A stretch of 64,000 nucleotides of DNA from Leishmania mexicana MHOM/GT/2001/U1103. Lineage: Eukaryota; Euglenozoa; Kinetoplastea; Trypanosomatida; Trypanosomatidae. A program made the translations under genes and the position numbers. Below are positions 28,721 to 38,700 of this stretch, one piece after another (positions within the stretch are counted from its first letter, which is position 1; each line of letters opens with the position of its first letter). The notes beneath the pieces are model-generated. The model saw only the letters and a program-made list of their open reading frames with translations, had not been told where the DNA came from and did not search any database. The stretch lies in contig NC_018334.1 in the NCBI RefSeq assembly GCF_000234665.1, positions 744,001 through 808,000 on the forward strand, in the 5' to 3' direction.

Positions 28721-30112
28721 ATACACTATCGTGGGCGATGCGGGCTGGCTGCGGCGCGACTCGATTTCATGGCAGAAATTCTTGTGCTTGTCCCAGTCCG
28801 CCTTTTGGCACTCGGGGGAGCAGTAAAACGTGACGTCGCAGCCGCTGCACTTGAGGAGGTCTTTCGTGGTACCGGGGCAGGATGGGTTTGCACACTTCAT
28901 GTCGGCCTGCTTCCCAACAAACACGTCGCGGCTGTGCACGGCGAGGTGATACTCAGGGGCGCTGAGGGCGAGAAACACGGTCAGGATGTGCTCCTTGAGA
29001 GTGTAGAGCACCTGCAGAACATCCTCGCAGTCCAGGCGACTGTAGGCAGTCTCAGCAGAGGAGAGGGCCTCGTTCAAGGTGGGAACTAGGTTACACAGAA
29101 GCCGGATTTCCTTCACCTCGCTCTTGACCCACAGTAGTGCCAGGACGATGCGGTCCAAGGTAAACGTCTTCGCGCTCGGCAAGTCCGCGATGTTGCTCTG
29201 CGGGGACGAGATGGACTCGATATTGTCGAGGGCGTCGAACAGGGCTGTGCGGCAGTAGAAGAGCCTCCCGTTATGGACGAGGTGGCCAATGTCGTCCAGG
29301 TGCGGGTTCTCCATGAAATCCTTGCAGAAGTTGTGCAGGAACTTGGAGGTGGTGTCGTGCATGCGTGCGTCCTTCGCGTTGACCGCGGCGATCATAACGC
29401 AGTCGAGCACCTTGATCTTCTCCATGTCGCGCAGGAAGACCGTCGGACCGGTGCGCAGCTTTGCGTAGCAAGGGCATCCGTCGCAGCACACAAAGGTGTT
29501 GAAGAGCAGTTTGCCGTTCGACGAGTACGGCGACACGCCGTTGCGAGTGTTGACGGTGAAGAAAAGAAACTTGATGGAGTCCATGAGGCGGCGAAAGGCC
29601 TCGGCGGAGGCCATGCTCTTGCGCAGAGAGCACACACACTCCGTCACGTGCCCGGCAGCCGCGATGAGGGTCTCCGAGTTCTCGGACTTTGTCTTCTGCG
29701 CCGCTGCCTGAAAGCGTGTGCAGTGCTGGTCCAGGAGGTTGAGCAAAGCATTTTTTTCGCTGGGGTTCGACACGGTGAACTTGGCCGTCATGCACACAAT
29801 CCGAAAGACATCGTGGGCCTCGCCGAAGACACCAGTCATGTTGCGGAACGTCTCGTGAGTGGCCACACGATTGTAGATGAACGTCACCGCCTTTTCGAGG
29901 AACGGGTCCTCGTGGAGCACTGTGTGCGCCATCAGGCAGTCCATCAGCCGAGTCGCCACGGCAACGCGCTTCGATGGGGAGATGTTATCCATGTAGTCAT
30001 CAAACCACTCCATCCGCATCTCTCGAAACGGGTAGCGCAAGACGGAGTCGTGGTTCACCGGCGGGCGGTCATCTCCTGTTTCGGGGGAGGAGTCGCGTGA
30101 CTCGTCAGTCAT
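28721..30112 (-). CDS. MYND zinc-finger protein (3' end lost in gap)
   Basis: ATG at 30112; the coding sequence runs into the N gap at 28720 after 464 codons, so the stop codon is not visible. The first 410 residues are largely helical with no motif I recognise, and contain a Cys-rich patch FVCCDGCPCYAK near residue 210. A MYND finger follows at about residues 418-456: CANPSC, CSGC, FYCSPECQKADWDKHKNFC, with the full set of zinc ligands. MYND fingers bind short proline-containing peptides, and kinetoplastids have several MYND proteins of unknown role. There is no SET domain in the visible part, so methyltransferase activity is not indicated. The open frame on the far side of the gap is low-quality sequence and should not be joined to it. 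Confidence 0.85.
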
Positions 30113-30628
30113 GGTGCACGCAGGAATACAACGAGGGAGAAAGAAGCACGGGAGAAACCGGTGACGAGGGTATTGGGTGTCGCACTGCCTGAGTATCTGT
30201 GAGTGACTAGGGCACGGATGTGAGGAGATGTGGCGAGGGAGGTTTGTGTGTGTGTGGGGGGGGAGGGGAGGGATTTCGCTAGGTTCATTGCATACAGCGG
30301 CGGCACGTATGCGAAGGGAGTTGCATGAATAGAGCGGAAGACTGGAACGCCGTGGATGATGCGCTGCACCGTGTCAGATATCTACGCCAAAGACATGTGC
30401 GACGCGCATCCGGTGCCGTCACACAACAACAACAAAAATGAATGAAGGGTGAGAATCAGATGCGACCGCGAGGGGTGCGTCATCCAGGATACGGCGCTGG
30501 ATCAATCACCTATCTGTTGCGTGCTCACTTTGCGCGAGGATGAATTCTACTTGGCTGATCAGAGTGTCCACCACCAGATGTTGGCATGTCAGAGCAGGGT
30601 TAACGCTTGTCTTCACAGACACGAAGTG
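30113..30628. other. Intergenic region
   Basis: About 0.5 kb with a GT/G-rich stretch at 30245-30270. The minus strand just upstream of the MYND start is pyrimidine-rich. No gene seen. Confidence 0.5.
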
Positions 30629-31189
30629 CTAGGTAAAGTTCGCATACCACAGGGCTTCCTCGGCCTGTCCGCGAAGGTATGAGTCGAGCAGGTGCCGCTC
30701 CGACTCCTCCAGCTTGTCGCGGACGTCGTTCAGGTCAAACCCCTTCTTGGCAGCAGCGAAGATGATGCGCAGGTAGCGAAGCTGATAGAGCCGGAACAGC
30801 TGCGCGGCAAGTCGGTTGCCTTCGGCGCTCATGTGGCCGCTCGATGTGGGGTTGCTCAGAAGCCGGCAGAGCTGCAGCCCGGCTTGGTAGAAGTACGGTG
30901 ACTTGCGATGAAGGCTGGGGGCAAGTGGGTCCGTCTTAAACTCGCGAAACGTGGCGAGGGAGAACGTGTGAGGTGCATGAACACTGACGTACCCCTCAGT
31001 GCGAAGGGCCGTCGCAGCCCACAAAGGGAGGGTTGCCACACAGCCCGCTGCCACCTCAGAAACTGTTTCGCCTTCGTGGGTGCGAACGGTGAGATCCTTG
31101 CCCATGCTGAAAGACGGGACGGTGAATGCGACAGCGACAGGCTCCTCGCAGGCCCCAATGTCGTCTAAATCAAAGTAGCTGCGGATCAT
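30629..31189 (-). CDS. PSF3: GINS complex subunit Psf3
   Basis: ATG at 31189 and TAG at 30629-30631 give 186 aa, close to the usual 190-215. The frame is open further upstream, but only to a TTG, and family members begin at the equivalent of MIRSYFDLDD. Psf3 is one of the four GINS subunits that join Mcm2-7 and Cdc45 as the replicative helicase in the nucleus. Visible family features are the N-terminal YFDLDDI block, the beta-rich section ending LPLWAATALRTEGYVSVHAP, then FKTDPLA...PYFYQAGLQLCRLL and a helical C-terminus. The C-terminal third (LFRLYQLRYLRIIFAAAKKG) is the helical bundle used for GINS assembly. Identity is by pattern, fairly secure. Confidence 0.82.
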   Translation of the reverse strand: MIRSYFDLDDIGACEEPVAVAFTVPSFSMGKDLTVRTHEGETVSEVAAGCVATLPLWAATALRTEGYVSVHAPHTFSLATFREFKTDPLAPSLHRKSPYFYQAGLQLCRLLSNPTSSGHMSAEGNRLAAQLFRLYQLRYLRIIFAAAKKGFDLNDVRDKLEESERHLLDSYLRGQAEEALWYANFT

Positions 31190-32373
31190 TGGTGCGCGCA
31201 GGATCGAAAGGGTGCGGTGAAGGTAACCAAGAAGCGACGAAGCGTTTGACGAGGGGCGCGTGCGCGTCTTTCGGAAAGGGCAGCGCGTATGCCCAGATTT
31301 GCGTCGTATTTTCTGTGTGCAAATGGCGCAGCTGGGCTGTGGGCCACGCAAGGTGTGAGTCTATAGACACCGCCCCCCCAGTGGAGAGGGCAAGATGTCG
31401 GCGATATCGTTCTGATGGGATGCGATTACTCGCAGCGGTCAGGCGGTCCACCAGAGCCTTGGCAGGTGAGCTGACTGGGGTGCGCGAGGAACGGACATAG
31501 GGGGTAGAGGTGAGGGGAGAGGAGCCGTGAGGATGCTTGTGGCGACTCAAGACCTGATAAGCGCCAGTGTGTGCCCAGTAACAGAGCGTTGGAGGCTTTC
31601 TGGGGAGCTAGGGCAGAACAGAGAAACGATTAGCACGCACGTCATCAGGCACCACTGCTTCAGACGCCCGCAGGGGGACAGAAAGGCATGCGGAGAGAAA
31701 AAAAGACCACACACACACACACGCATGACTGTCGATCGCAGTATTGTTGCCACTGCCGCGCGTTGCAATGCTGAAGCGAATGCGCGGGGGAGTATCGGTC
31801 AGCTTCATGTTTGGAAGGCAGACATATCCGTACAGAGACGAAGCACACACACACACACGTACACGTACACATGCATCATCATGAACAACGTAAGCAAGTA
31901 CAAGAAGGAGAGAGGGAGAGAGGGCGGGCGGGATGCCGCATCATATGAGTGCGTAATGGACAGGGTGGAGGGGAAAGAGGCGAGGACAAAAGGAGAGGTG
32001 GCACTGTACATCTACAAAGTGGACGAAAAGGAGCGAACGAGGGGGGAGGGGGAGGGGGAGGGGGTGAGGTGAGGTCGCACCAGCAACAGGATGTCCTTCC
32101 CACGGCTTGACGCATCGAGCCACATACCACCGCGAAGGGCAAGAGAGGGACGGAGAAGGAGCAACATAACACGAAAAAAGAAACCACGCCGCTCGCTTCG
32201 GCCACCATGACGCGTGCAGTGGCTTGGGACGGAGGCGTGAGATCCGCTGGCGCCTCCGCCGTGATTCGATGCAGCAAAAGGAATGCGACCGGTGAGGCCA
32301 TCGGTGCTGCCTTCTCCCCCTCCTGTCTTTTCTGACATCTGGTCACCCTTGGGCCGTGGGGTGCAACGTTACA
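31190..32373. other. Intergenic region
   Basis: About 1.2 kb with a CA run at 31709-31726 and another near 31846-31870, and purine-rich plus-strand sequence at 31900-32080. No gene supported. Confidence 0.5.
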
Positions 32374-33222
32374 TCACTCCTGGTCCTGGGCAGCATAGTA
32401 CTCACGCTGGCGCTGGAGGTGCTCCTGGCGGTGCAGGATGCGACGCAGCAGATCCATGTTCGTCTGGTTGAGCGGGCGGTCCACAATGTTCTTCACGTCA
32501 CGCAGAAGGTCCTGTAGTTCTACATCGGATATCTGCGCAAGCAGCCGGCGGCGTGCTGCGTCTTGGTGGATCTTCTTGTACCAGTCCGCCGTGCCGTTAC
32601 GGTGGATACCGGCCAGCTCATCGACGTCCTCCTCTACACGCATGCGCTGCTGGTGCTCCTCAAGAATGAGTGCCTCCAAATCCTCCAGCTTCTGTGGAGA
32701 TGCACTGCTCACGTCGCTGAGGTCGTCGCCGTCCACAGGGCAGTACGCACGGGAGGTGGACTTGAAGGCAAGATTGCCGAACGTGTCACACTTGCCCGTC
32801 GCTGCGGTGTTCTTATCCAGGACCGTGTGGGGCCCCCGCCGCCATCCGTACTGGTCGCCGCTGTGGTGGCAGCACCCCAAACTCAGTGCAGCGCTCTTCT
32901 TGATGCACCCAGTGCCGCAGCGATAGGTAGAAGAGCGCAGCTGACCCTCCTTCAGTCGCCAGCTACCAGGGTGCGCTGCTACGCGAGGCACGCACGGGCA
33001 GCCTCCAGTGGCTGCGTAGTAGTTGTTGGTACGCGGAATCGTGAGAAGCTTGTAGTTGGGGAGTGTATCGTCATGACCGTAGCAGCGGCATTTGTGGTAG
33101 CAATGAGGGTCCGCGGCAGCACCAGTGCCGTTCCCCATGCTGTCTGCCGGGCGTGCCTTCTGCGACGACTTCTTGACCGAGGTGCCCTTCACCGAAGGCA
33201 GCGTACCGGCGGTGATGCTCAT
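32374..33222 (-). CDS. Cys/His-motif protein, tandem paralogue A, 282 aa
   Basis: Start taken as the ATG at 33222 (MSITAGTLPSVKG); TGA at 32374-32376. The frame is open upstream but that part is Pro/Ser/Leu-rich, typical of untranslated sequence. Residues 42-77 carry the motif YHKCRCYGH-x3-LPNY-x5-PRT-x3-YYA-x2-GGCPC, followed by more Cys/His pairs (CGTGCIKK, CCHH) that might bind zinc. The second half is a charged, probably coiled helix (EDLEALILEEHQQRMRVEED; LLRRILHRQEHLQRQREYY). The next gene upstream (34300-35127) has the same layout, so the two are diverged tandem duplicates. The function is unknown to me; the Cys/Tyr/Gly-rich head with a coiled tail would suit a cytoskeletal or axonemal structural protein, which is a guess. 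Confidence 0.75.
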   Translation of the reverse strand: MSITAGTLPSVKGTSVKKSSQKARPADSMGNGTGAAADPHCYHKCRCYGHDDTLPNYKLLTIPRTNNYYAATGGCPCVPRVAAHPGSWRLKEGQLRSSTYRCGTGCIKKSAALSLGCCHHSGDQYGWRRGPHTVLDKNTAATGKCDTFGNLAFKSTSRAYCPVDGDDLSDVSSASPQKLEDLEALILEEHQQRMRVEEDVDELAGIHRNGTADWYKKIHQDAARRRLLAQISDVELQDLLRDVKNIVDRPLNQTNMDLLRRILHRQEHLQRQREYYAAQDQE

Positions 33223-34299
33223 CAGTGCGTGTTGAGAAGAGTTGTGAAGAGAGTGGTGGTTTGTGCGGTCAGTGTGCAGTGATGCGATGCGTTGCACACG
33301 GAGCTGCGAAAGCGAAAGTGAATGCACCAGGCAACTGGGGACAGGAGGCCAGGCGGAGATCAAAAAAGAAAGAGGTTGACGAGGGGGAGGCGTAAGGGAG
33401 AGAGAATGGAAGAGGCAGCAAAGCCGTGGAGGGGGGGGGGAGGCAGTGGGATCAGCGTAGGAAAGCGGTGTGCACGCGACACACACGGAGAGGACAAGGA
33501 GCGCCTTCATGAGCGAGGGTGAGAGCATGTGCGTGGCGCTCTCTCCTGGGGCGAGTTCTGGGATCAAGAGAACCAGGGATAACTAAAAGGAAGGTGGGCA
33601 CCCTTTGGCGGGGGCTGGAGCCTGATGCAAAGATGCGACTGCACGTACTTGTTGAGGTGTGTGCGTGTACAGGTGCAGGCGGAAGTCTTTTGGGCTTCCA
33701 GGTAATACACAGAAGATGCGGCTCTGAGGCGGGTGCAGGAGAGGTGGGCAGAGAGGAGGCGCCTTTCGACGTAGCACGTCTAGCGGGATCACGCACGCAC
33801 ACACACACACATTATGGCGTGATGCAGGAGGCAGGACACATATTGCGAGCCAAAAGTAAGTCAATCTACAAACGAAAAGGCGTCTTGAGCCGCTCCGTGG
33901 GGGGCCGTTGAGGGGGTGCGCACGCGACTTTGACTCGGGAGCCTAGGGCGAGCACAAGAAGGCACAGCAAAGCATAATACATGAGATCAACAGCGGGAGA
34001 GAGAAGACCGGGCGAAAGGGAGTGGCGGGGGGACGGACTGACGGTCAGGCAGAGAAAGAGAGAAAGGAGTGAGGGTGAATTGTTGTCCGCATTAAACGTG
34101 CACAGAACAACATGGGCGGGGGGGCGGGGTACAGTACAGGTGACAAAACAGGTGATGTTTCGGCATGTGTGAGCAAGCTTGTCGCGGCGCAGCAGGTGCT
34201 TTTCTGCTGGACACGGGTGGGAGAGGGAGGAGGGGGAAGACTCATTGCACAGACCTGCTGAGCCACAGCAGAACAAAACACCATGCCAACATATGCCCA
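33223..34299. other. Intergenic region between paralogues
   Basis: About 1.1 kb containing a short CA run at 33795-33811 and pyrimidine-rich minus-strand tracts. No gene seen. Confidence 0.5.
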
Positions 34300-35127
34300 T
34301 CACTTTTTGCGCTGCATGGCCTCCGCCATCTTCTGAATGCGCTCCTGTAGACGGAGCCGGCTCAACCGATCCTCCTCCTCCACGAGGTAGTGTAGACGAA
34401 TGATGTTGTACTTGGAGCCGACAGGCTGGTCTGCCACGTACTCCAGTTCGTCCATGATCTCGCGGTATTGCTCTCCGAGGGTGAGGACGGTGTCCGGGTC
34501 ACGCGATGTGGAGTCGAGACCACCGCGCATGCTGCCCGCCGCCCGCTGACTTGCTTCGTAGTCTTCGCCGTGATGGGTGCCCATGAGGCCCATATCCGCC
34601 TCGAGCGCCGCTAGCTTCCCTTCTGCATCCATACGGGCAAGCATCTCATCCCGCAGGACACCACGCAAGAAGTTTTTGCGGTCCTGCGCGCGCTCCTCGC
34701 GTTTGGCCTCGGCACACGCCTTGCGAGATGCTCCAAGTTGTGCCCTCGTGCTCAGAGTGGCGGGGCCACGCTGGGCCGCCGTGCCGCCGTAGTTGCGCGA
34801 GTTGGGAAAGGCGGTGCGGATGCTTGTTGCCGGGTCGCGGCCGTTCCCGTCGACGTCCGCGGTCGTGTGAACCGTGTGTGGGCCATCCGCGGCACGAAAG
34901 GTCAGCTTGGGCATGGCGGATGCGTCTGCTCCGCGGCCTGAGCAGTACAGTCCATTTTTTTCCGCGCCGCACGTGCCAGGGCAGGGGCACCCGCCATTTG
35001 GGGCGTAATATCCTTGCAGCGTACGTGGGTTGCTGATATCGTGGCGGTAGTTGGGAAGCTGCGTATTGTGACCGTAGCACTCGCACTGGTGGTACGATCC
35101 GTGCTGGCAGGTGGGGGCTGAGGGCAT
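34300..35127 (-). CDS. Cys/His-motif protein, tandem paralogue B, 275 aa
   Basis: Start taken as the ATG at 35127 (MPSAPTCQHG); TGA at 34300-34302. Residues 12-49 carry the same motif as paralogue A: YHQCECYGH-x3-LPNY-x6-PRT-x3-YYA-x2-GGCPC. A further Cys-rich turn (GTCGAEKNGLYCSGRG) and a shared PHTV box follow. The long C-terminal part is charged and helical (REERAQDRKNFLRGVLRDEM; EEEDRLSRLRLQERIQKMAEAM) and matches A in the ADQP/VDRP region near the end. The frame is open upstream to 35556, but that part looks like untranslated sequence. Paralogy is seen directly; function is not known. There is no signal peptide with the chosen start. Confidence 0.75.
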   Translation of the reverse strand: MPSAPTCQHGSYHQCECYGHNTQLPNYRHDISNPRTLQGYYAPNGGCPCPGTCGAEKNGLYCSGRGADASAMPKLTFRAADGPHTVHTTADVDGNGRDPATSIRTAFPNSRNYGGTAAQRGPATLSTRAQLGASRKACAEAKREERAQDRKNFLRGVLRDEMLARMDAEGKLAALEADMGLMGTHHGEDYEASQRAAGSMRGGLDSTSRDPDTVLTLGEQYREIMDELEYVADQPVGSKYNIIRLHYLVEEEDRLSRLRLQERIQKMAEAMQRKK

Positions 35128-35737
35128 GTCTCCTGCTTGTACTATAGCGGGGCGGAGGTGTATATGATGCTGTCGGTAGGGGAATGGAACGTGGGGGACT
35201 GGTGAGGAGTGAGTTGATGCGACGATGTAAAGATCACAGCGCAAGTGGACGACACCATATACAGGGTAAGGCGAGAAATGGTAAAGTGAAAGGCAAAGTG
35301 TGGATGCATGGGGCACCGTCGGAAGCGAGAAAGGGGGTGTGAGGGATGACGCACATACAGCGCAGAGCACAGAAACTGTGGTTGCACATCTCCAGAGTAG
35401 GGCCGTCACCAAGAGGCACCACCAGAACCTTTTTTCACGCACGTACGTGTCCTCCGTAACTTCAAACAACAACAACAGAGAAGCTGTAGTGCTGTTGTGG
35501 ACAGAGGGTGAGGTGGTGCACGCACGCATTCGGCGACGGTAATTGCAAACGGCCATGTCACGAGTTACCCGCGCCTTAAACCAGAGATCCCCCCCGCCCC
35601 AGGCAATGGAGCCCAGATTTGAATGATTCTTACTCGTGCGTTACAGTGACTAATAAGGGAAAACAGTGGACCACAGACGGAGAGCTGCAAGCCAGCGACG
35701 TGTCCTTCTTTCGTCCACACTGCATTGCTCTCCCTTG
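35128..35737. other. Intergenic region
   Basis: About 0.6 kb without a supported gene. Confidence 0.5.
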
Positions 35738-38700
35738 TCACAGTCGCTCCAGGTGACCCAGCTCGGAGAGCTGCGCCTGGGTCAGTGAGAGTGCTTTCCC
35801 TTTCGCAGCCTGCACAAGTGCGCGCGCGACAGGTCGCCACAGCTCCAGAAGGGACCCCCAGAAGAGGGCAGACGCCGACGCAGGGGGACCAGCAAGCGTC
35901 AGCTGCTTCTTCGCCTCAAACACACATCGCGTCCACCACAAAATCGTCTTGGTGGTCTCCTTTCCATGCGAGCGCAGAAATGAGCACAAAGCGTCCTGAG
36001 GAAGCGGTTGTACCGCCTCCTGCCACAGGCGGCCGAGGCACCACAGCACGTGGGCAGCTTCGCTGATACCGCTCAGGTCTCCGTCCGAGGCATCTGGAGC
36101 GTACTCCTGTATACGAGTGTTGGCGGCCACCGAAAACGTAGCAGAGATGGTGGCGAAGGGAAGAGGGCACACAGGTGCCAGTGCGCCAGAATCGGTGTGC
36201 GAACGACCAGCGTCGCATACCAGCACTGCCAAACCGCAGGCAGCGGTGGTCATGTTCAGCCTCATGTTGGACATGACGGTGGCTCTCTTGTCTTGTAGAA
36301 GGGCCAAGAGATGGTTCAGGGTGTGCAGACAATGCGAGTGCAGCTCTGCGGTGGACTCCAATCCGCGAATGTCGAACACTGAGCGTGGGCCGCGTTCGCC
36401 TTCGCATGTGGGCTGCGCACCACTCGCGGCGCTGCGTCTCATCTGCCAGTGCTGCTGGTCCCAAAGACTCAAGAGAGACCCCAAACACAGCCATGCATCG
36501 GAGGCTGCAGCGTTGTGGGCCGAGACAAAGCGGAAGTGCGCTGCGTACTCTGCACTCCGTGTCACAGACAAAGGCGTGTTGGAGGGAAGCACCTCGCGCA
36601 TGCACAACCCAAAGAGATCTCTTCCAAGAGAGTCGGAAAGACATCTTGGGGTGCTCACCAGCCCAGTGTCGGGCGCTACAGCCACATCAAGAGGCCGAAA
36701 AAGGGAAGAGCGGTACGCGACGAGGAAGACACAGTCGTAAACGATGGCGAAGCAGGCTCGGCGCACGTCACCGAACTCATCGGACAGACAGAGCGCTTCA
36801 TCTTCGACAGCACCGTCTGCAGTCACACTGTTTGGCCTTGCCGAGACATGGGTTGGATGATCTGCCAGTGACTGACATGCGGCCACAAGAGCCATGCAAC
36901 GGTTTGGGAGTGCCTCAGCACCACTGCAGCTACTGGGCGCGCCATCACATCCGATGCCGCTGGCGGCGGGAGGGAGGAGCATCGACGTTGCAAGCGCCAT
37001 CACACGCGCATCCATGGCCCTGAAAGCCCCACCATCTTCTTTCGGCCGTAGGTGCAGCTCCAGAAGTGCGTCACGATCTATGACACCATCGCACACGCAG
37101 CTCACAAGATCGAGGCTCACCATGCACATATCTGTCATGTCCACAACCCCACTTGCGCTGTCAGCAGTTGGCAAGTGATCGGAGTGTGCGCGACGGGTGA
37201 GATAGTGAGCATAGAGGTCGAGCATGTGATGTGCCACTTGGAGGATCCACGGTACGACCATTTCCAGTGCATCACCATCCATCGCACTCGTCACATCCGC
37301 CATAGACGTCAGGAGCGTCGCCATCTCCAGCATCGGAGAGGCATTGTCGGAAAGGGAAGAGCCGCGGAGGAGTGTCGCGTAGTGCTGGGCCAGCGCCTCC
37401 AAAACCTGCGCGGTGACGAAACGAGTCGAGTACGATGCCACGGAGTGGGTGCCATCTGCCTGGCTTGCAGACAAGGAATCCACAAATGGTGCTGTTCGCC
37501 AGAGTGAGGGCAGTGCTTCACTGAAGAGGTGGTACACAGCTTGCCGGACGCTCCACTGGAAGGACGGGAGGTGTGAAGAAACAACACGCAACACCTCCAC
37601 AACGGCGCAAAGGTCCGTCGTGGCGCCGAAGGACTGGCAAAAGACGCGCGCACGTTTGCAGCGGTCACTGTGCGAAAGATGACCAGGTGCATCGCCGCCT
37701 TCGTCACTGACATCCATATCGCCACAGCTGCTGCTGGTGCTGCCCAGAGATTCTTCCTCGAAGTCCGATGCATCACCGCCGTTCACGGCACTGCGCATCA
37801 GCTGCTCCATCACCTTCAGGCATGAGGTAAGCGCGGAGTTGAGGGTCTTGACACATTCCACTTGAGCGGCTTTACTCACCTCCGTGGTCAGGCGACCGAG
37901 GACAAGGCCAAGCAGTTTTTCCAGGCCACCGACTGCAAGCATCACCGTGTGGGTACGCTCTTCAATACCTGACCTGCTTCGAGTCACGTGATCAGCGCTG
38001 GAAGTGTGCTGCCATGCGTCCAGTAAGCCAACCACCAGCCTTCCAAGATACCTCATAGCCTGAATGCGCACAAAGAATGGAGCGCGAGTGCCAAAGCCCT
38101 CTTGTGTTGGCGGGGTGAGGAGGCTCAAGATAGACTGCACTTGGGCTGCAAGATTTTGCTCGAGCAGCTCAGGGGTTGTTGCAGCGAGGGAGGCGCTGAC
38201 TTCGTCGTCGGCGAGGATACCATCGAGGAACTCGTTGCTCACAAACAAGGCGGACTCTGCGGCGCAGGCTGCAGGGAGACTTGTAAGCGGAGAGATTGTT
38301 GCAGGGCGCACGACTAAAGGTGCAACCGCCATCATCCACTCCTGGTTGCAGGAGAGACCAGCTGCACACCAGGCTACGGCCTGCCGTAATGTCCCGTTGT
38401 CCGGTAGCGTGACTTCCAGCGCGTCTGCAAGTAAGGTGTCATCCTGTTTGTCACACCTCACTGGCATCACTACTGCGGACGCGTTCCGCGTTTCCTCTAC
38501 GGATTCGGGGGCAACCGAAGCCCATTCATCGCAAGTTTTCCGCGTGTGACTGCCGCGAGGCTCTCGGCGCCGCCCGGGGGCGGACTTCACCAGAAAATCT
38601 GCGGCGCTGTCCGGTTGGTGTGTTGTGTGTTCCTCTAGCGCATCAGCTACGGATGGTGGAAGCGTAGCTGCATCTACCAGCATGCTGTAGAGGCAGGAGA

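Noticed and set aside
27842..30112. One long 756-codon open frame running through the N gap
   Set aside because: Only the part right of the gap encodes the MYND protein. The part left of it is Pro/Lys/Thr-rich translation of low-quality sequence, and the frame across Ns is meaningless.
33223..33567. N-terminal extension of paralogue A with a signal-peptide-like stretch
   Set aside because: Pro/Ser-rich, not matched in paralogue B, and looks like translated 5' UTR. Kept in mind only because the short hydrophobic run resembles a signal peptide.
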